Translations under genes and position numbers: made by a program
Shown: positions 26,111 to 36,557 of the stretch, in pieces
How positions within the stretch are numbered: the first letter of the stretch is position 1
Layout of the letters: each line of letters opens with the position of its first letter
Notes under the pieces: model-generated
What the model was told of the DNA's origin: nothing
Database searches by the model: none
The model's input: the letters and a program-made list of their open reading frames with translations, nothing else
Origin: Paulinella micropora
Lineage: Eukaryota > Cercozoa > Imbricatea > Euglyphida > Paulinellidae
Length of the DNA stretch: 40,000 nt
Assembly: GCA_019918135.1 (NCBI GenBank)
Contig: WBZZ01003180.1
Span: 22,501-62,500, forward strand
Direction: 5' to 3'

Positions 26111-26925
26111 TGCAAGTAAGGAAATGTAAGGTAATGTAAGGAAAAATTATCTGAACAAGGTACTGGTAAAGTACTTTACAGTGAGGTACTGTAATTTCAG
26201 ATTTTGTAAAGTTATGTAACATAATATAATCTTACATAACTTAAGATAATAGTACAATCAAAGTAGGCGATAGTAAACTAATTTAACCTAATATAAGGTT
26301 ACAAGTTCAATCAGATATATGAAATGACAAAGGCTGAGGTCAGATAAGAAATAGAATACGATATATAATTACAAAAGATTACACAAGGTTTGATGATAAA
26401 TAATAAGTAAGGAATACAAAGTACGGTAAGATAAGTTAAGATGACACATACAGTAAGATTACAAAAATAAGTAAATTGCAAGTAATACAATGCAAGATAC
26501 AGTATGTAAATTGATAATGCTGAAACAATATAATTACATATTTCTGTTGTTTTTCTTCCGATACTGAGAGAAAATACAATCAACACCTTCTTCAACCAGT
26601 ACTGTGTCAGACCCCCTTGGGGGTCTAGCTAAGACTCATTTTCGAATTCGTCTTGCACACTGTGTTTTTTCCCATCTAGCTGAAGGAGAATTGTTAGCCA
26701 AAAATTCGCTTCAGTAATATCAGTCTGCTTCACTTGATTTGGTTCCCAAAAAACACTTTGTTGTGGTAGAAGCACTACCATATTACATAATTCCTGAGCA
26801 GATAAATTATCACCCCCCCGCCAGAATTTGAACGTATTCTAATTAAGATATCCCTCCAACATGCTCACTTATTTCTAATCTTGCTTATGTCATGATTTCC
26901 AGCCCAGATAACTTTCTAATCCTTG
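26110..26925. other. AT-rich spacer, no supported gene
   Basis: Up to about 26520 the sequence is rich in short TAAGGTA/ACATAA-like repetitions, probably decayed copies of the adjacent repeat. GGGGGTCTAGCTAAG lies at about 26618. Nothing else is recognised. Confidence 0.4.
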
Positions 26926-27315
26926 CTAATCAGCTGTGCTAAGTTTCTCCCAGCGGTATGATTCAATGCGTTTTGCATCAACAATACTATCTATATATTG
27001 TTTACTAAAAGCTCGGTTCACCCATTGATTCGTTAGTTCGCCCCTTTCTGGCTTTGCAGCTACCGGATCATTCCTCAACAAAGATGACGTTTCATGCACA
27101 TGTAAAATTAATTCTTTATCTAACTTAAGGATCAACTTCCCCACGTCCTCAGCGGTAGGAAGCAGCTCTTTATCTGCAGCTGATAGCTCATCTTCAGATT
27201 TTCCTTCTTTTCCTTGCGCAATACAAATTGCCTGTGTCATTGCTGTTCGTAAACAGCGAAGACTACACATCTGTTCAAGCGATTTCGTTAATACATTCTT
27301 GTCATGGTGCGCCAT
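26926..27315 (-). pseudogene. Gag-like (ORF1) protein, probable 5' gene of the DIRS element
   Basis: Open frame of 129 residues from an ATG at 27315 (MAHHDKNVLTKSLEQM) to a stop near 26926. It is helical and charged, with LLPTAEDVGKLILKLDKEL and an ELTNQWVNRAFSKQYIDS end. No domain is recognised with certainty. Placement upstream of RT and RNase H pieces on the same strand suggests ORF1/Gag. Confidence 0.4.
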
Positions 27316-27705
27316 GACTGCTGCCGCTGTGACATGTCTTGGTTCTATGTGTCAATTTTGGACGTCTGCGGCTGCTACGCTTTTTCTCTTCTGCTTGCAT
27401 CTGGTGTCAAGACAACATGCAAACATTTACAACACTATCGCCGCTGCATAAAATACAAAATAACCACTAACATTTCATCAAATATTATGGAAAGATACAT
27501 TTCAGAAAACAAACTTGCAAACAAAGAAAGCGTACCAATAAGCAAATTAAATCAGCATAGTCACCAAAACAAAGAAAGCGCACCAATAGGACGTAAATTA
27601 AATCAGCATAGCACGCAAATTACGTTAATGCATGTAAGTAAACATAAGTAAGCAATGCAAGCATACTTCGGCCATCAAAGCATGTCAGCTAAGCAAGCAA
27701 ATCAT
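27316..27705. other. Spacer with short duplicated AAATTAAATCAGCATAG blocks
   Basis: No gene. A short repeat (ACAAAGAAAGCG-CACCAATA and AAATTAAATCAGCATAG) occurs twice at about 27525-27620. Confidence 0.4.
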
Positions 27706-27999
<294 letters not shown>

Positions 28000-28261
28000 G
28001 TGCTTCTCTGTCAATGGCTGATGCATTTCTGCACATGCGCCTCCATCGTCTCACCCGTGAGGGGAGTACGAAGAATTGACGATAAGCTCTAATGACACCC
28101 CCGCAAGGGCAGTTCCAACACTTCCAGACGGGCCGGTATGTTCAATGAAAATACTGGTCCAGACGGATCGGTATGTTCAATGAAAATACTGGTGGCACCG
28201 ACGGGAATCGAACTGGCGACAGGGCCCAGATGGTAGAACTTGACCACTGGGCTATCACGGT
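28000..28261 (-). mobile_element. tRNA-derived SINE, copy 1
   Basis: On the minus strand the element starts with a tRNA-like head: TAGCCCAGTGGTCAAG (A box) and CAGTTCGATTCCCGTC (B box, about 28215-28200). The body carries CCCCTCACGGGTGAGACGAT, GACAGAGAAGCACT at its end and then (ATT)n. It has (AAT)n on both sides. A 30-base segment, GGTATGTTCAATGAAAATAC, is duplicated at 28135 and 28170. Other copies are at 37018 and 37497. Confidence 0.75.
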
Positions 28262-28266
28262 GTCCA

Positions 28267-28471
<205 letters not shown>

Positions 28472-28597
28472 TAATATACTAAAACTTGGAGGTGCGGAGG
28501 CGGAGTCTGTGCGATGAACCATAAACATATGGATACAGGAAATACACAAAATAATTAAGTTGTGGAAGATGAGGATGAAAGAAAGGAACAACAAACA

Positions 28598-29377
28598 TTA
28601 GCAATACATTACAAAAAAAGATTACCAACCGATAAATAAAATACAATATTTGCTGACAAACCACTTAAACAAGTTTTTTTATATTTAGCCGATATGTCTA
28701 AACTGAAAGATAAGAAGAGAAATAAAAACTATGCCTGGATGTTGTTTTGGATAGACACTCACAGCAGATTTTTAATCATTAAAATACTTAAAAATAAAAC
28801 TGCGAAAGAGGTTTATTTAGCTTTAAAATCAATACTTCACACACCTGAATCAATTACAACTGACAGCGGAAGTGAATATAAAGGAGCGGTTAAAGATTAC
28901 TTTAGGGAGAACAATATTGAATACATCACTGTTGAAGTTAGCTACCATCGGGCTCTTGCTATTGTTGACAGTGTAATCAGGACAATAAGACTGTAGCTTG
29001 ACATTTTATTTGAAACTAACGGAAACTTTGATTGTTTTATTTACATTGATGCTATGGTGGATGCTTAAAATACCCGTTTTCATAGAACAATTAAAGCTAA
29101 GCCGATAGATGTATTTAAGGAAGTAAATAAAAATAAACAACTGATTGACCACGATCATTTAATTGATGAATTTCAAAAAGGATATAGGGTGAGAAAGGAG
29201 CTGAAGAGAAATTTATTTTCCAAAGGGAACAATCAACACAGTAAGCAGATTTACACTGTCGTTGGAAGAAAGTGTTTCAAATTAATATTAAATTCTGATG
29301 AACTAGTCAGTCCTAGAGAATTATTAAAAACCAAATTTGACATTCAGGCTAACGAAGAAAAACAAGTTAATGAGTAA
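28598..29377 (+). pseudogene. Polinton/virophage-type integrase (retroviral DDE fold), three in-frame stops
   Basis: One frame carries the protein, with TAA at about 28639, TAG at 28993-28995 and TAA at 29066-29068. Core motifs: LFWIDTHSRF (first Asp), TTDSGSEYKG (second Asp) and AIVDSVIRTIR where the third acid is Asp rather than Glu, as in some Polinton-like integrases. The end (DEFQKGYRVRKELKRNLFSK, then SDELVSPRELLKTKFD) is the SH3/chromo-like tail of this family. A sister fragment of this tail lies at 33048. The convergent next gene has the same arrangement there. Confidence 0.7.
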
Positions 29378-29513
29378 TTCAAAGAAATAGCAAAGTAGAA
29401 AAACAAAAAAAAATATTTAACTTTGAAGACATTGATGAAAGTAATATAAGAACGAGCAAAAGAGAAAGAAAAGCAAAAGTAATACTAGATTTGTAAGAGA
29501 AAGATTTTTAATC

Positions 29514-30080
29514 TCATAACGGAAGAATACACTTAATCAGTGTCGCCCTGCTCTGTAATTTTCTGTTGATTGCAATAAGTGAATTAAATATTATTAACTC
29601 ATCAGGCCCGCCGACCGACACGAGAAACAACTGTTCATTTGTTAGTCTCTTGATTGTGGCATCAACATCAACTATCTTGAAAAAAAACTCATTCACTTTT
29701 GCTTCTTCGCGACGAAGGTGAAGGACAATGTCGGATTTGAAATCAAAAGCTTCAATATTTTTCTTAGAAATTATAAAGTCTCTCTGGACTATGATACATT
29801 TCCTATATTTTAGTCATCTGTCAAGAATGTCTGCTAAAATTCTCCATCCCTCTGGGGGAAGGTTGGCTGGGGCAGGGGAGACTGGGGCAGGGTCGGCTGG
29901 GGCAGGGTCAGCTGGGGCAGGGTCGGCTGGGGCAGGGTCAGCTGTGGCAGTGTCAGCTGGTGCAGTGTCAGCTGGGGCAGGGTCGGCTGGGGCAGGGTCA
30001 TTCAGCTTCGCCCTTCGTAGTATATCCACACTTTGCTCCATATCTCCTGTATCACGAAGATAGTCGAACAGTTTGTCCAT
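29514..30080 (-). pseudogene. Pro/Ala-linker protein of the Polinton-like relic, one in-frame TGA
   Basis: ATG 30080 begins MDKLFDYLRDTGDMEQSVDI. It then has about nine PADPA/PADTA repeats, then PPEGWRILADILDR followed by TGA at 29816-29814. The same frame goes on for about 100 codons with FKSDIVLHLRREEAKVNEFF and ends at 29514. The C-terminal part aligns by eye with the gene at 33966-33400. No function is known. Its 3' end faces the integrase. Confidence 0.55.
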
Positions 30081-30283
30081 CTCACTTCGCCACTTCTTGG
30101 CTTGGACGATTTTGGGAGAATGAAGAGAATTTTTTGGCAGTTAATTTAGATTTAGGTTGTCAGTTTTTTTAGCAATTTCTTTTTTTTGTATAGGGAACAT
30201 AAAGTGCCTACATGTTTATTTTAAGAATTTTCATCGTAAAATTCGGTTAGGTAGTCAGTCCGAATATCAAAACAAGTATTCAG

Positions 30284-30861
30284 GTGGATGTCAGCAAACG
30301 TCACAGACATTTTGCTTCTGAAAGCTTGTCTGTCTTAGACAACTTTCAAGCACTATTTTACCACAAAATAATTCAGAACAAAAAACAAACAAACATATGG
30401 ATAACCAATCAATATCTCTCAGCCATCGATCAGCTCCCTAAACTGATGAAAATGTGTATCATAGAGTGAAAAGGAGAAAGAAAGTAAATGACTTGCTAGT
30501 ACAAGAATGACAATTAGAGAAATTGATTGGATATAATAAATTCATTGAAAAGCAAATAAAATCTCTTGAGGAGAAAAAACAAAAAATAATCAAGAGATAA
30601 AAGTGTTGAAGAGACACATTAAAGACCTAAAACAAGCCAGGGAAGATGTTGCTGTTTCAAAGCAAGCTAAGAAACAATCAACATTCTTAATTGAAGAAAT
30701 TACTAAATATAATAGTTGTTTAAATCAAGTGCTAAAAATCAAGGCAGAAATAACCACTGCTAGCGATGTAAGTGATGTCTTGATATTCATAATGAATCAA
30801 CGAAAGAAATTAGATGAAGCTATATTACTTGTAAAACAAAAGCAAAAACGACTTCTACAGC

Positions 30862-30894
<33 letters not shown>

Positions 30895-30899
30895 CATGA
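30284..30899 (+). pseudogene. Helical protein with C-terminal Gln tract, frameshifted
   Basis: The first frame (30284-30469) begins DVSKRHRHFASESLSVLD. After broken frames at 30470-30600 a helical coiled-coil frame (30603-30899) follows, rich in Lys, Gln and Glu. It ends in about thirteen Gln encoded by CAA repeats (30857-30893), then Ser and TGA. Probably one gene. Unknown function. Its 3' end faces the small basic frame at 30913. Confidence 0.4.
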
Positions 30900-30912
30900 C
30901 AACAAAATAATA

Positions 30913-31071
30913 TTACTTAAAAAACCTCAACAATTTTTTTGTTGTGTGGTAGGTTTGCTTATTGGGAGTGGGTAGCACGGAGACGACTACTAAGGTCTTT
31001 TCCTTTTCCTTTTTTTGCTGTCTTGTTGATTTATCTTTGATTTCCTCTTGATTTCTTGGTTGATTAAACAT
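30913..31071 (-). CDS. Small basic open frame, 52 residues
   Basis: From ATG 31071 (MFNQPRNQEEIKDKSTRQQ) to TAA 30915-30913. Rich in Lys and Gln with a Val-rich centre (LVVVSVLPTP). It follows the spliced basic gene on the same strand by 125 bases. It is short and has no family, so it may be chance. Confidence 0.25.
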   Translation of the reverse strand: MFNQPRNQEEIKDKSTRQQKKEKEKTLVVVSVLPTPNKQTYHTTKKLLRFFK

Positions 31072-31195
31072 GATTTTGTGACTTAAAGACACTTTTTTTA
31101 GGGAACATTTTCTTGAAATGATCCTAAAAAATTGTAATCATCTTCTGATGTTTTCTACATTGTATATTAGATTCATGTTTTTGATATAATTGCAA

Positions 31196-31499
31196 TTAAC
31201 TGCAAAATTTTGGTTTTTGTTTATTAAAATTTAGTGGCGTGCAGGGTGCGAAGTCCATGATTGAGTTTATATTTATCGCTTTTCTTCCTCCACGTTTGGC
31301 TCCCTTTTTCTGACCAACACGTCTACCTCCCAATTGATGAGGAACATTAACATTGATAGCACTAACACCTTCAACCAGCTCCTAAATAATCATACATTTG
31401 GATGCAGCTACCGCTATATGCAGTAAATGAAGAGATACAATATAAATGAAAGCTTACCTTCTCAACAGGGTCGGCAGCAGGATGTTGCTCTTCAGCCAT
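31196..31499 (-). CDS. Small spliced basic protein (core-protein-like), intact
   Basis: Exon 1 is 31499-31458 (MAEEQHPAADPVEK) and exon 2 is 31381-31196, with a 76-bp GT-AG intron at 31457-31382 in phase 0. Joined it is 75 residues. The middle is strongly basic and glycine-rich (LGGRRVGQKKGAKRGGRKA) and it ends FNKQKPKFCS. Small basic peptides like this are used for DNA condensation in adenovirus-like and other particles, but I know of no direct match. No frame damage is seen, unlike its neighbours. A TATA-like box sits about 75 bases upstream of the ATG in a block shared with the second relic. Confidence 0.5.
31382..31457 (-). other. 76-bp GT-AG intron in the small basic gene
   Basis: On the minus strand: GAGAAG|GTAAGCTTTC at the donor and TATTTAG|GAGCTG at the acceptor. 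It contains stop codons in all frames near its middle, so splicing is needed to join the two parts. Confidence 0.5.
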
Positions 31500-31531
31500 C
31501 TACACATACACACAAAGGAGTGACCACTATG

Positions 31532-31590
31532 TTTGTATGTGTAGGGGTAGTTTAAAGTCGTGCCCAGGACTTTATATAAAGTTCAGTTAT
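31532..31590 (-). promoter_or_regulatory. Conserved promoter block 1 (TATA plus GTAGGGGTAGTTTAAA)
   Basis: Plus-strand text GTAGGGGTAGTTTAAAGT, then CCAGGAC, then TTTATATAAAG (31571-31581). On the minus strand this is a TATA box about 75 bases upstream of the ATG at 31499. The same order and spacing occur upstream of the ATG at 33966, so it is likely a viral-element promoter. Confidence 0.55.
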
Positions 31591-32176
31591 CTACCCCTCA
31601 ACCCTATTTACATATTTATTATATTCACTCATCACTTTCTCAAAACTACTTCCTCTATCTATCATCTGCATCGCATACTCCTCCTCGCTCTCACTTAGTG
31701 GCTGTTTTTTTGCAGCCAACCATTTATCCAACAACTTCTCTTCTGTCTTTCTTCTTCTCTTCTTCTCTCTTTCTCTTTCTCTTCGTTGCTCCATCCTCTT
31801 CTTTCTCTCGTTGTTTTCTTCTATCTCGATCAGTCTCTCATCTCTTGCTGTCTCTCTTTCTTTGCTCTTCTTTCTTTTTGGTCAACTTTTTTATCTGAGC
31901 TATCAACACCTCAACTCTCCCACTAACCCTCACTTTATCTCTCCTTATTATCGCTTCTTTTTTGTCCATATAGTATTCTACCCAATCATTACTGTCCAGT
32001 CTAATAATTTCTATATCGTGGTTATTATAAATATCAATTTCATCATTATAGTTATTATCGTTATCACACCTATATACTTTATATATTGTTAGTTTGGAAT
32101 ATAATGAGGGTGGTTCCAAGGTACCAAAAATCATGTTTTTGGAACCACGAGATTTTGGTGGAAGATTTTTTACCAT
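31591..32176 (-). pseudogene. Charged coiled-coil protein, one frameshift
   Basis: Starts at 32176 (MVKNLPPKSRGSKNMIFG). It continues through an Asn/Asp/Tyr-rich region and a VEVLIAQIKKLTKKK helix, shifts frame near 31845, and continues as a Glu/Arg/Lys-rich coiled coil (EENNERKKRMEQRREREREK) to an end at 31591 (NKYVNRVEG). A similar but more decayed gene lies at 34080-34560 beside the second promoter block. Unknown function. Confidence 0.5.
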
Positions 32177-32423
32177 CCATCAATTATTTTAAGATTTTTT
32201 AGCTGTTTCTATTTCCTTTTTATTTCCTTTTTCCTGTCCGTTGCCTTTTTGTTCCTTCCGGCCCGACCGGGTGTTTCTTTATGTGGTGGGGTGATGTATG
32301 TCTTGAAAAAGCGTGCCGAAGTGCGACCCTACACTATTCCCTTGAAGAGTCTCGTGACAGTATTATAGTAATAAAATGTCACAAGATTAACAAGTAAATA
32401 AAATGAGCTCACTTGATATCAGG
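32177..32423. other. AT-rich spacer
   Basis: No gene recognised. T-rich at first, then unique sequence up to the telomere-like array. Confidence 0.4.
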
Positions 32424-32925
32424 TTGCAGATGATAGGGGTTAGGGTTAGGGTTGAAGGCTAGGGTTAGGGTTGAAGGTTATAGGAGTTAGGGTTAGGGTT
32501 CAATGTTTAGAGTTAGGGTTGAATGTGATAGGGATCAAGTGTTAGGGTTGAAGGTGATATGGTTAGGGTTAGGGTTGAAGGTGATACGGGTTAGGGTTAG
32601 GGTTGAATGTGATAGGGGTTAGGGTTAGGGTTGAAGGTGATAGAAGTTAGTGTTAGGGTTGAAGGTGATAGGGGTTAGGGTTAGGGTTGAATGTGATACG
32701 GGTTAGGGTTAGCGTTGAAGGTGATAGTGATTAGGGTTAGGGTTGAATGTGATAGGGGCTAGGGTTAGGATTGAAGGTGATAGGGGTTAGGGTTACTAGG
32801 GTTGAAGATGATAGGGGTTAGGGTTAGGGTTGAAAGTGATAGGAGTTAGAGTCAGGGTTGAAGGTGTTAGAGGTTAGGGTTAGGGTTGAAACTGATAGGA
32901 GTTAGGGTTATGGTTGAATGGAAAT
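32424..32925. repeat. Degenerate telomere-like array: GGTTAGGGTTAGGGTTGAAGGTGATAG units
   Basis: About seventeen units of around 29 bp, each with one to three TTAGGG copies followed by TTGAAGGTGATAG. TTAGGG is the telomere repeat of many animals, fungi and protists. Units are imperfect (TTGAATGTGATAG, TTAGCG), so it is an old internal or subtelomeric array. It lies between the two Polinton-like relics. Confidence 0.85.
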
Positions 32926-33047
32926 TTCGATTAGCTTACTTACATTGAAAATATTGTTAAATTAATAATGCTTACAATACGAGACAGCATAAAATAATAT
33001 GAACTTGCCAGATAGGAGGAAATAATGAAAATAAACAAAGAATTCAA

Positions 33048-33242
33048 ATGGATGGATTGATTGATGAATTCGAGCAGGGAAACAATGTAAGAAAAGATTT
33101 GAAGAATACTTTATTTTCCAAAAGTGGTAAACAATATTCTACGCAGATTTACACAGTCAGATGTAGTTCCTGTTTCAAAATCTTATTAAATTCCGACGAA
33201 CTAGTCAGTCTGCGAGAGTTATTAAGAACGAAGTTTGACTGA
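33048..33242 (+). pseudogene. Second integrase relic, C-terminal tail only
   Basis: Frame GLIDEFEQGNNVRKDLKNTL, then SDELVSLRELLRTKFD, aligns throughout with the tail of the integrase at 29160-29350. It ends at TGA and in the same frame continues into Lys-rich sequence to about 33360. The catalytic domain is absent upstream, where the telomere-like array begins. Confidence 0.65.
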
Positions 33243-33399
33243 CAAGTTGTCGAACAAAAACAAATCAAAGAACAAGTAAAAGAAATAACAAATAACAAAA
33301 AAAAAAACCAAAAAAAACTTATTAAACAGTGTGGATATCAGGTCAGACAATGTCAGAATGAGTAGAAAAGAAAGGAAAGATAGACTCATATTACATTTG

Positions 33400-33966
33400 T
33401 GAAGAAACAGTGATTTAATATTATATTGGCATCATCCAGTTGATAATCAACTTGCAGTGAATTGCTGTGATTGAGTTGAATATTATTAATTGTTTTTCTA
33501 GCAAGACTAATACAAGAAAAAAGTATTATTTTTCTGGCTTCTGATAGTCGTATCAATATTAATTCATTATGCTTTGGTTCGTAACGATGAAAAAAATAAT
33601 GAATTTCAGATTTTGCATCATATTCTCTGACTATTTTGTTAGCTGTAATTAATTCTCTTGGGACTTGAACGCATGTCTTATTCTCTCCAAATCGTTGAGG
33701 AATAGCTTCAAAAGTGCTTTATCCATTCGGAAAATTCTATTCAATCGCGGGGGTTGGTGCTGTGGCTGGTTGGGCTGTGGCTGGATCAGCAGGTGCGGGG
33801 TCGACAGGGGTAGGGTCTGGTTGGGTTGGGGCGGCAGGGGCTGGTGATGCAGGGATGGTAGGAGTTGGCGCTAAATCTGCTAGTGTGGTGACTGTTTGCG
33901 CAGGTCTGCTGGTGCTGGGTCTTGGTCGAACTGGACGCTTTCCAAAGCACTCGCTAAATCATCCAT
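33400..33966 (-). pseudogene. Second Pro/Ala-linker gene, frameshifted
   Basis: ATG 33966 opens MDDLASALESVQFDQDPAPAD. It then breaks and continues in another frame with PADPATAQPATAPTP-type linker. A further frame has VPRELITANKIVREYDAKS and HRYEPKHNELILIRL, which align by eye with the C-terminal part of the gene at 29514-30080. Stops follow at about 33400-33420. It faces the second integrase tail exactly as the first copy does. Confidence 0.5.
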
Positions 33967-34006
33967 CGTCTACATACAGACACATAGAAAGGACAACTCT
34001 GTGATG

Positions 34007-34057
34007 TGTATGTAGGGGTAGTTTAATGTTCTATCCAGGATTTAATATAAAATTTTT
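34007..34057 (-). promoter_or_regulatory. Conserved promoter block 2
   Basis: GTAGGGGTAGTTTAATGT, CCAGGAT and TTTAATATAAA (34041-34051) align with block 1 at 31532-31590, and the TATA-like part is about 76 bases upstream of the ATG at 33966. In the first relic the corresponding block serves a different gene. Confidence 0.55.
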
Positions 34058-34079
34058 GAATATATTGTTTTTAGTCAAC

Positions 34080-34560
34080 TATTCGTCATCTATATACCTT
34101 ACTCATATTTCTGATACCCTCCCTACTGCATCTATTTCATCTAATATCTTCATGATCATACATGCATTTTTAAATATCGTTCCTCTTCAAATTGTTCTTT
34201 CTATTTTAATAAGTTCCTCTGCATCTATCATTCCTATATTCTGCTTTTTCCATTACTTAATTAATCTTATATCATTCTCAATCCTTCTTTTCTTCAACTT
34301 TCTACGTCTAGTCTTCTTCTATCTCATCTCTCTCTTTCTGATTTTCTTCTATCATCTCTTTCAGAGCAACTAGTCTCTCGTTCTTCTTCATCACTTCCTT
34401 CTTCATATTCTCAAATACTATCTCATCTTTTTCTATTTCTTTCTCTGACTTTGTTTTCATTTTGTTTAGTTTTCTAATCTAAATCTATATACTTTGAACA
34501 GTTCTTTCCACATATCTTTATCTTTTGCATTATTTAGAATAAGATTTAATGACATAATAT
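34080..34560 (-). pseudogene. Decayed relative of the coiled-coil gene at 31591
   Basis: On the minus strand a short frame (MSLNLILNNAKDKDMWKELF) is followed, after frame changes, by a Lys/Glu-rich coiled coil (KEIEKDEIVFENMKKEVMKK) with several stops. Position relative to the promoter block and composition match the gene in the first relic. Confidence 0.35.
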
Positions 34561-34599
34561 AATAGCTAGTATTTTACCTGTAAAAAATACAAAAAAAAA

Positions 34600-35453
34600 T
34601 ATAATTATCTTTTTAGATTATTTTAAGTATCTGGCTGATGTATGTTATCATGTACATTTAATAGAATGTGATTTTCTGGTTGTGGATTACGCAAACTTTA
34701 CTGTGCAGCGCAAATTTTGTGACAGCTGATTTGCAGAATATGTTGTTTGCGATGACGGAGGTGAAGTACGTGCGCATGAATGCATATTTGCCAGAACTCA
34801 TGCAAGCAGAGATGATGTTCCAAAATCCTAAAACATATATTTGAATACATCGAACTTTTTTTATATATATTTTAGTTATTTCAGGTAGGAAATTTTGAAA
34901 GTGTTTGCAAACTATACTAACTTGGATTTTGTAGCACGAACTGTATCTATCACAGTTTGAAGTAGTTTTATTAATATAAAATTCTATGTTTTACTTCAAT
35001 AATTAATCTAATGAAATATTCTACAATAGAATACAATATATATGAATCAAAACAATACCAAAGATTGCATGGGTTGGATTGACATGATACAAATTTTCTG
35101 ATGTCAACATTTATGAAATTATTTTGTATTGAAAAAGAAAATGATAAATTTACACTCATGAAAAAAAAGTTATTAATAAATTTATTTACAACTAAACGTT
35201 AAAAAAAGTTAAATATATATTTTCAAAAGCTATTGTGAATAATATAAAAATGAAAAATCTTTCCCATGATGATAACTTTTCTATATCTTGCTGGTAAAAA
35301 TTTTAAGTATATATATTTTTTAAAAAGAATTTTTTTCTTCATTTCTCTTCGGTTGTACATTATAAAAATAATGATCTGGTAACTTAATGTGCTGTTGATT
35401 AAACATAATGTACAATAATTATAAAATTTCTTTTGTTTGCTTTTGGTTGAAGC

Positions 35454-35455
<2 letters not shown>
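34600..35455. other. AT-rich spacer, nothing recognised
   Basis: No supported gene. Homopolymeric A and T runs only. Confidence 0.5.
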
Positions 35456-35531
<76 letters not shown>

Positions 35532-35597
35532 GATTATTATTATTATTATTATGATTATTATTATTATTATTATGATTATTATTATTATTATTATTAT
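35456..35597. repeat. (ATT)n microsatellite with regular ATG interruptions
   Basis: ATT repeats with single ATG units at 35531, 35552 and 35573, about 21 bases apart. The even spacing suggests that a block of seven units was itself duplicated. Confidence 0.9.
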
Positions 35598-35885
35598 ACA
35601 CCAAGGTTTCTTGCTGATAACTAGTATATAATTAAATATTTCTTGCTTATCTTTATGATACGTATTAAATTAGATTGCATTTCATGTACAGATTGTTAAT
35701 TTTATTATACTTTATCTGTATCTGATATATTGTCTATTATGAAATAATTCATTAAAGAATCATGCATCCAATTTGAAAGTAAATATAAATGGACAAGCGT
35801 TTTTTTAATTTTTTTTTTAATAATTTTACTACAGCAAAAAATTACTAACCAGCCTTGTACACTTAAAAAATATTAATATATTCTT

Positions 35886-35966
<81 letters not shown>

Positions 35967-36517
35967 AGGCTGCTTCTACATATATCTATATAGAATTAAC
36001 AAGTAGTATTGTAATCACGATTTCTCCTATACGCAATATCATTATGCAGATAAATAACATAAAAATAGTTACTATAAAATTTTGAATATTTTGACAAGAA
36101 TAATATCGTAATTACAACAACGTTTTTAGTTATTTAAATAAAAAACTTTATTTTATTTTTTAGGTATGAGTCTAAGCTTTTTATGTCGAAGAATGTATCA
36201 TCCATCGATCCTGTGAAATTATTGTTGAAATATGTTACTAACTTCTTCATTTTTACATTTTTAAAACTAATTATAGATTTTTTTAATGTTTTGATTCTAG
36301 TTTTCATAACCTAGATTTTTTTAAAAAAATAATTTTCTTGAAATTTTTATTATTTCCTTTGTTTTAAATCATTTTGATTTTACAGCTATCTTCAAATAAA
36401 ATTTTCCAAAATCTTCATAATCTCTTCATTTTCGTTGTTTTCGTTTGTTAAGTACTTTACACATCATCTCTTCTAATTCATTCTTCGTCCTGTGATTGCA
36501 CCTGAATTATGAATCAC

Positions 36518-36518
<1 letters not shown>
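35598..36518. other. AT-rich spacer with (GA)n
   Basis: No gene. A (GA)n run occupies about 35892-35961. The remainder is T/A-rich unique sequence. Confidence 0.6.

Positions 36519-36555
<37 letters not shown>

Positions 36556-36557
<2 letters not shown>

Larger units (their letters stand above)
23035..27315 (-). mobile_element. DIRS-like (tyrosine recombinase) retroelement, degenerate and interrupted
   Basis: Read on the minus strand, the pieces appear in the usual DIRS order. A Gag-like frame is at 27315-26926. A reverse transcriptase piece with YLDD is at 24909-24682 and an RNase H-like piece at 24337-24119. Pieces resembling the N-terminal part of a tyrosine recombinase are at 23921-23601 and 23546-23035. 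The Gag and RT parts are separated by (ACT/ATT)n and a ~240-bp tandem repeat. All frames are broken. Terminal repeats were not identified. Confidence 0.5.

Noticed and set aside
28000..28261. A functional tRNA gene
   Set aside because: A and B boxes are tRNA-like, but the sequence continues into a repeated body with an ATT tail and occurs three times, so it is a SINE.
29728..30063. Plus-strand Gly/Ala frame
   Set aside because: It is the antisense shadow of the Pro/Ala linker on the minus strand, which has a start and a homologue in the second relic.
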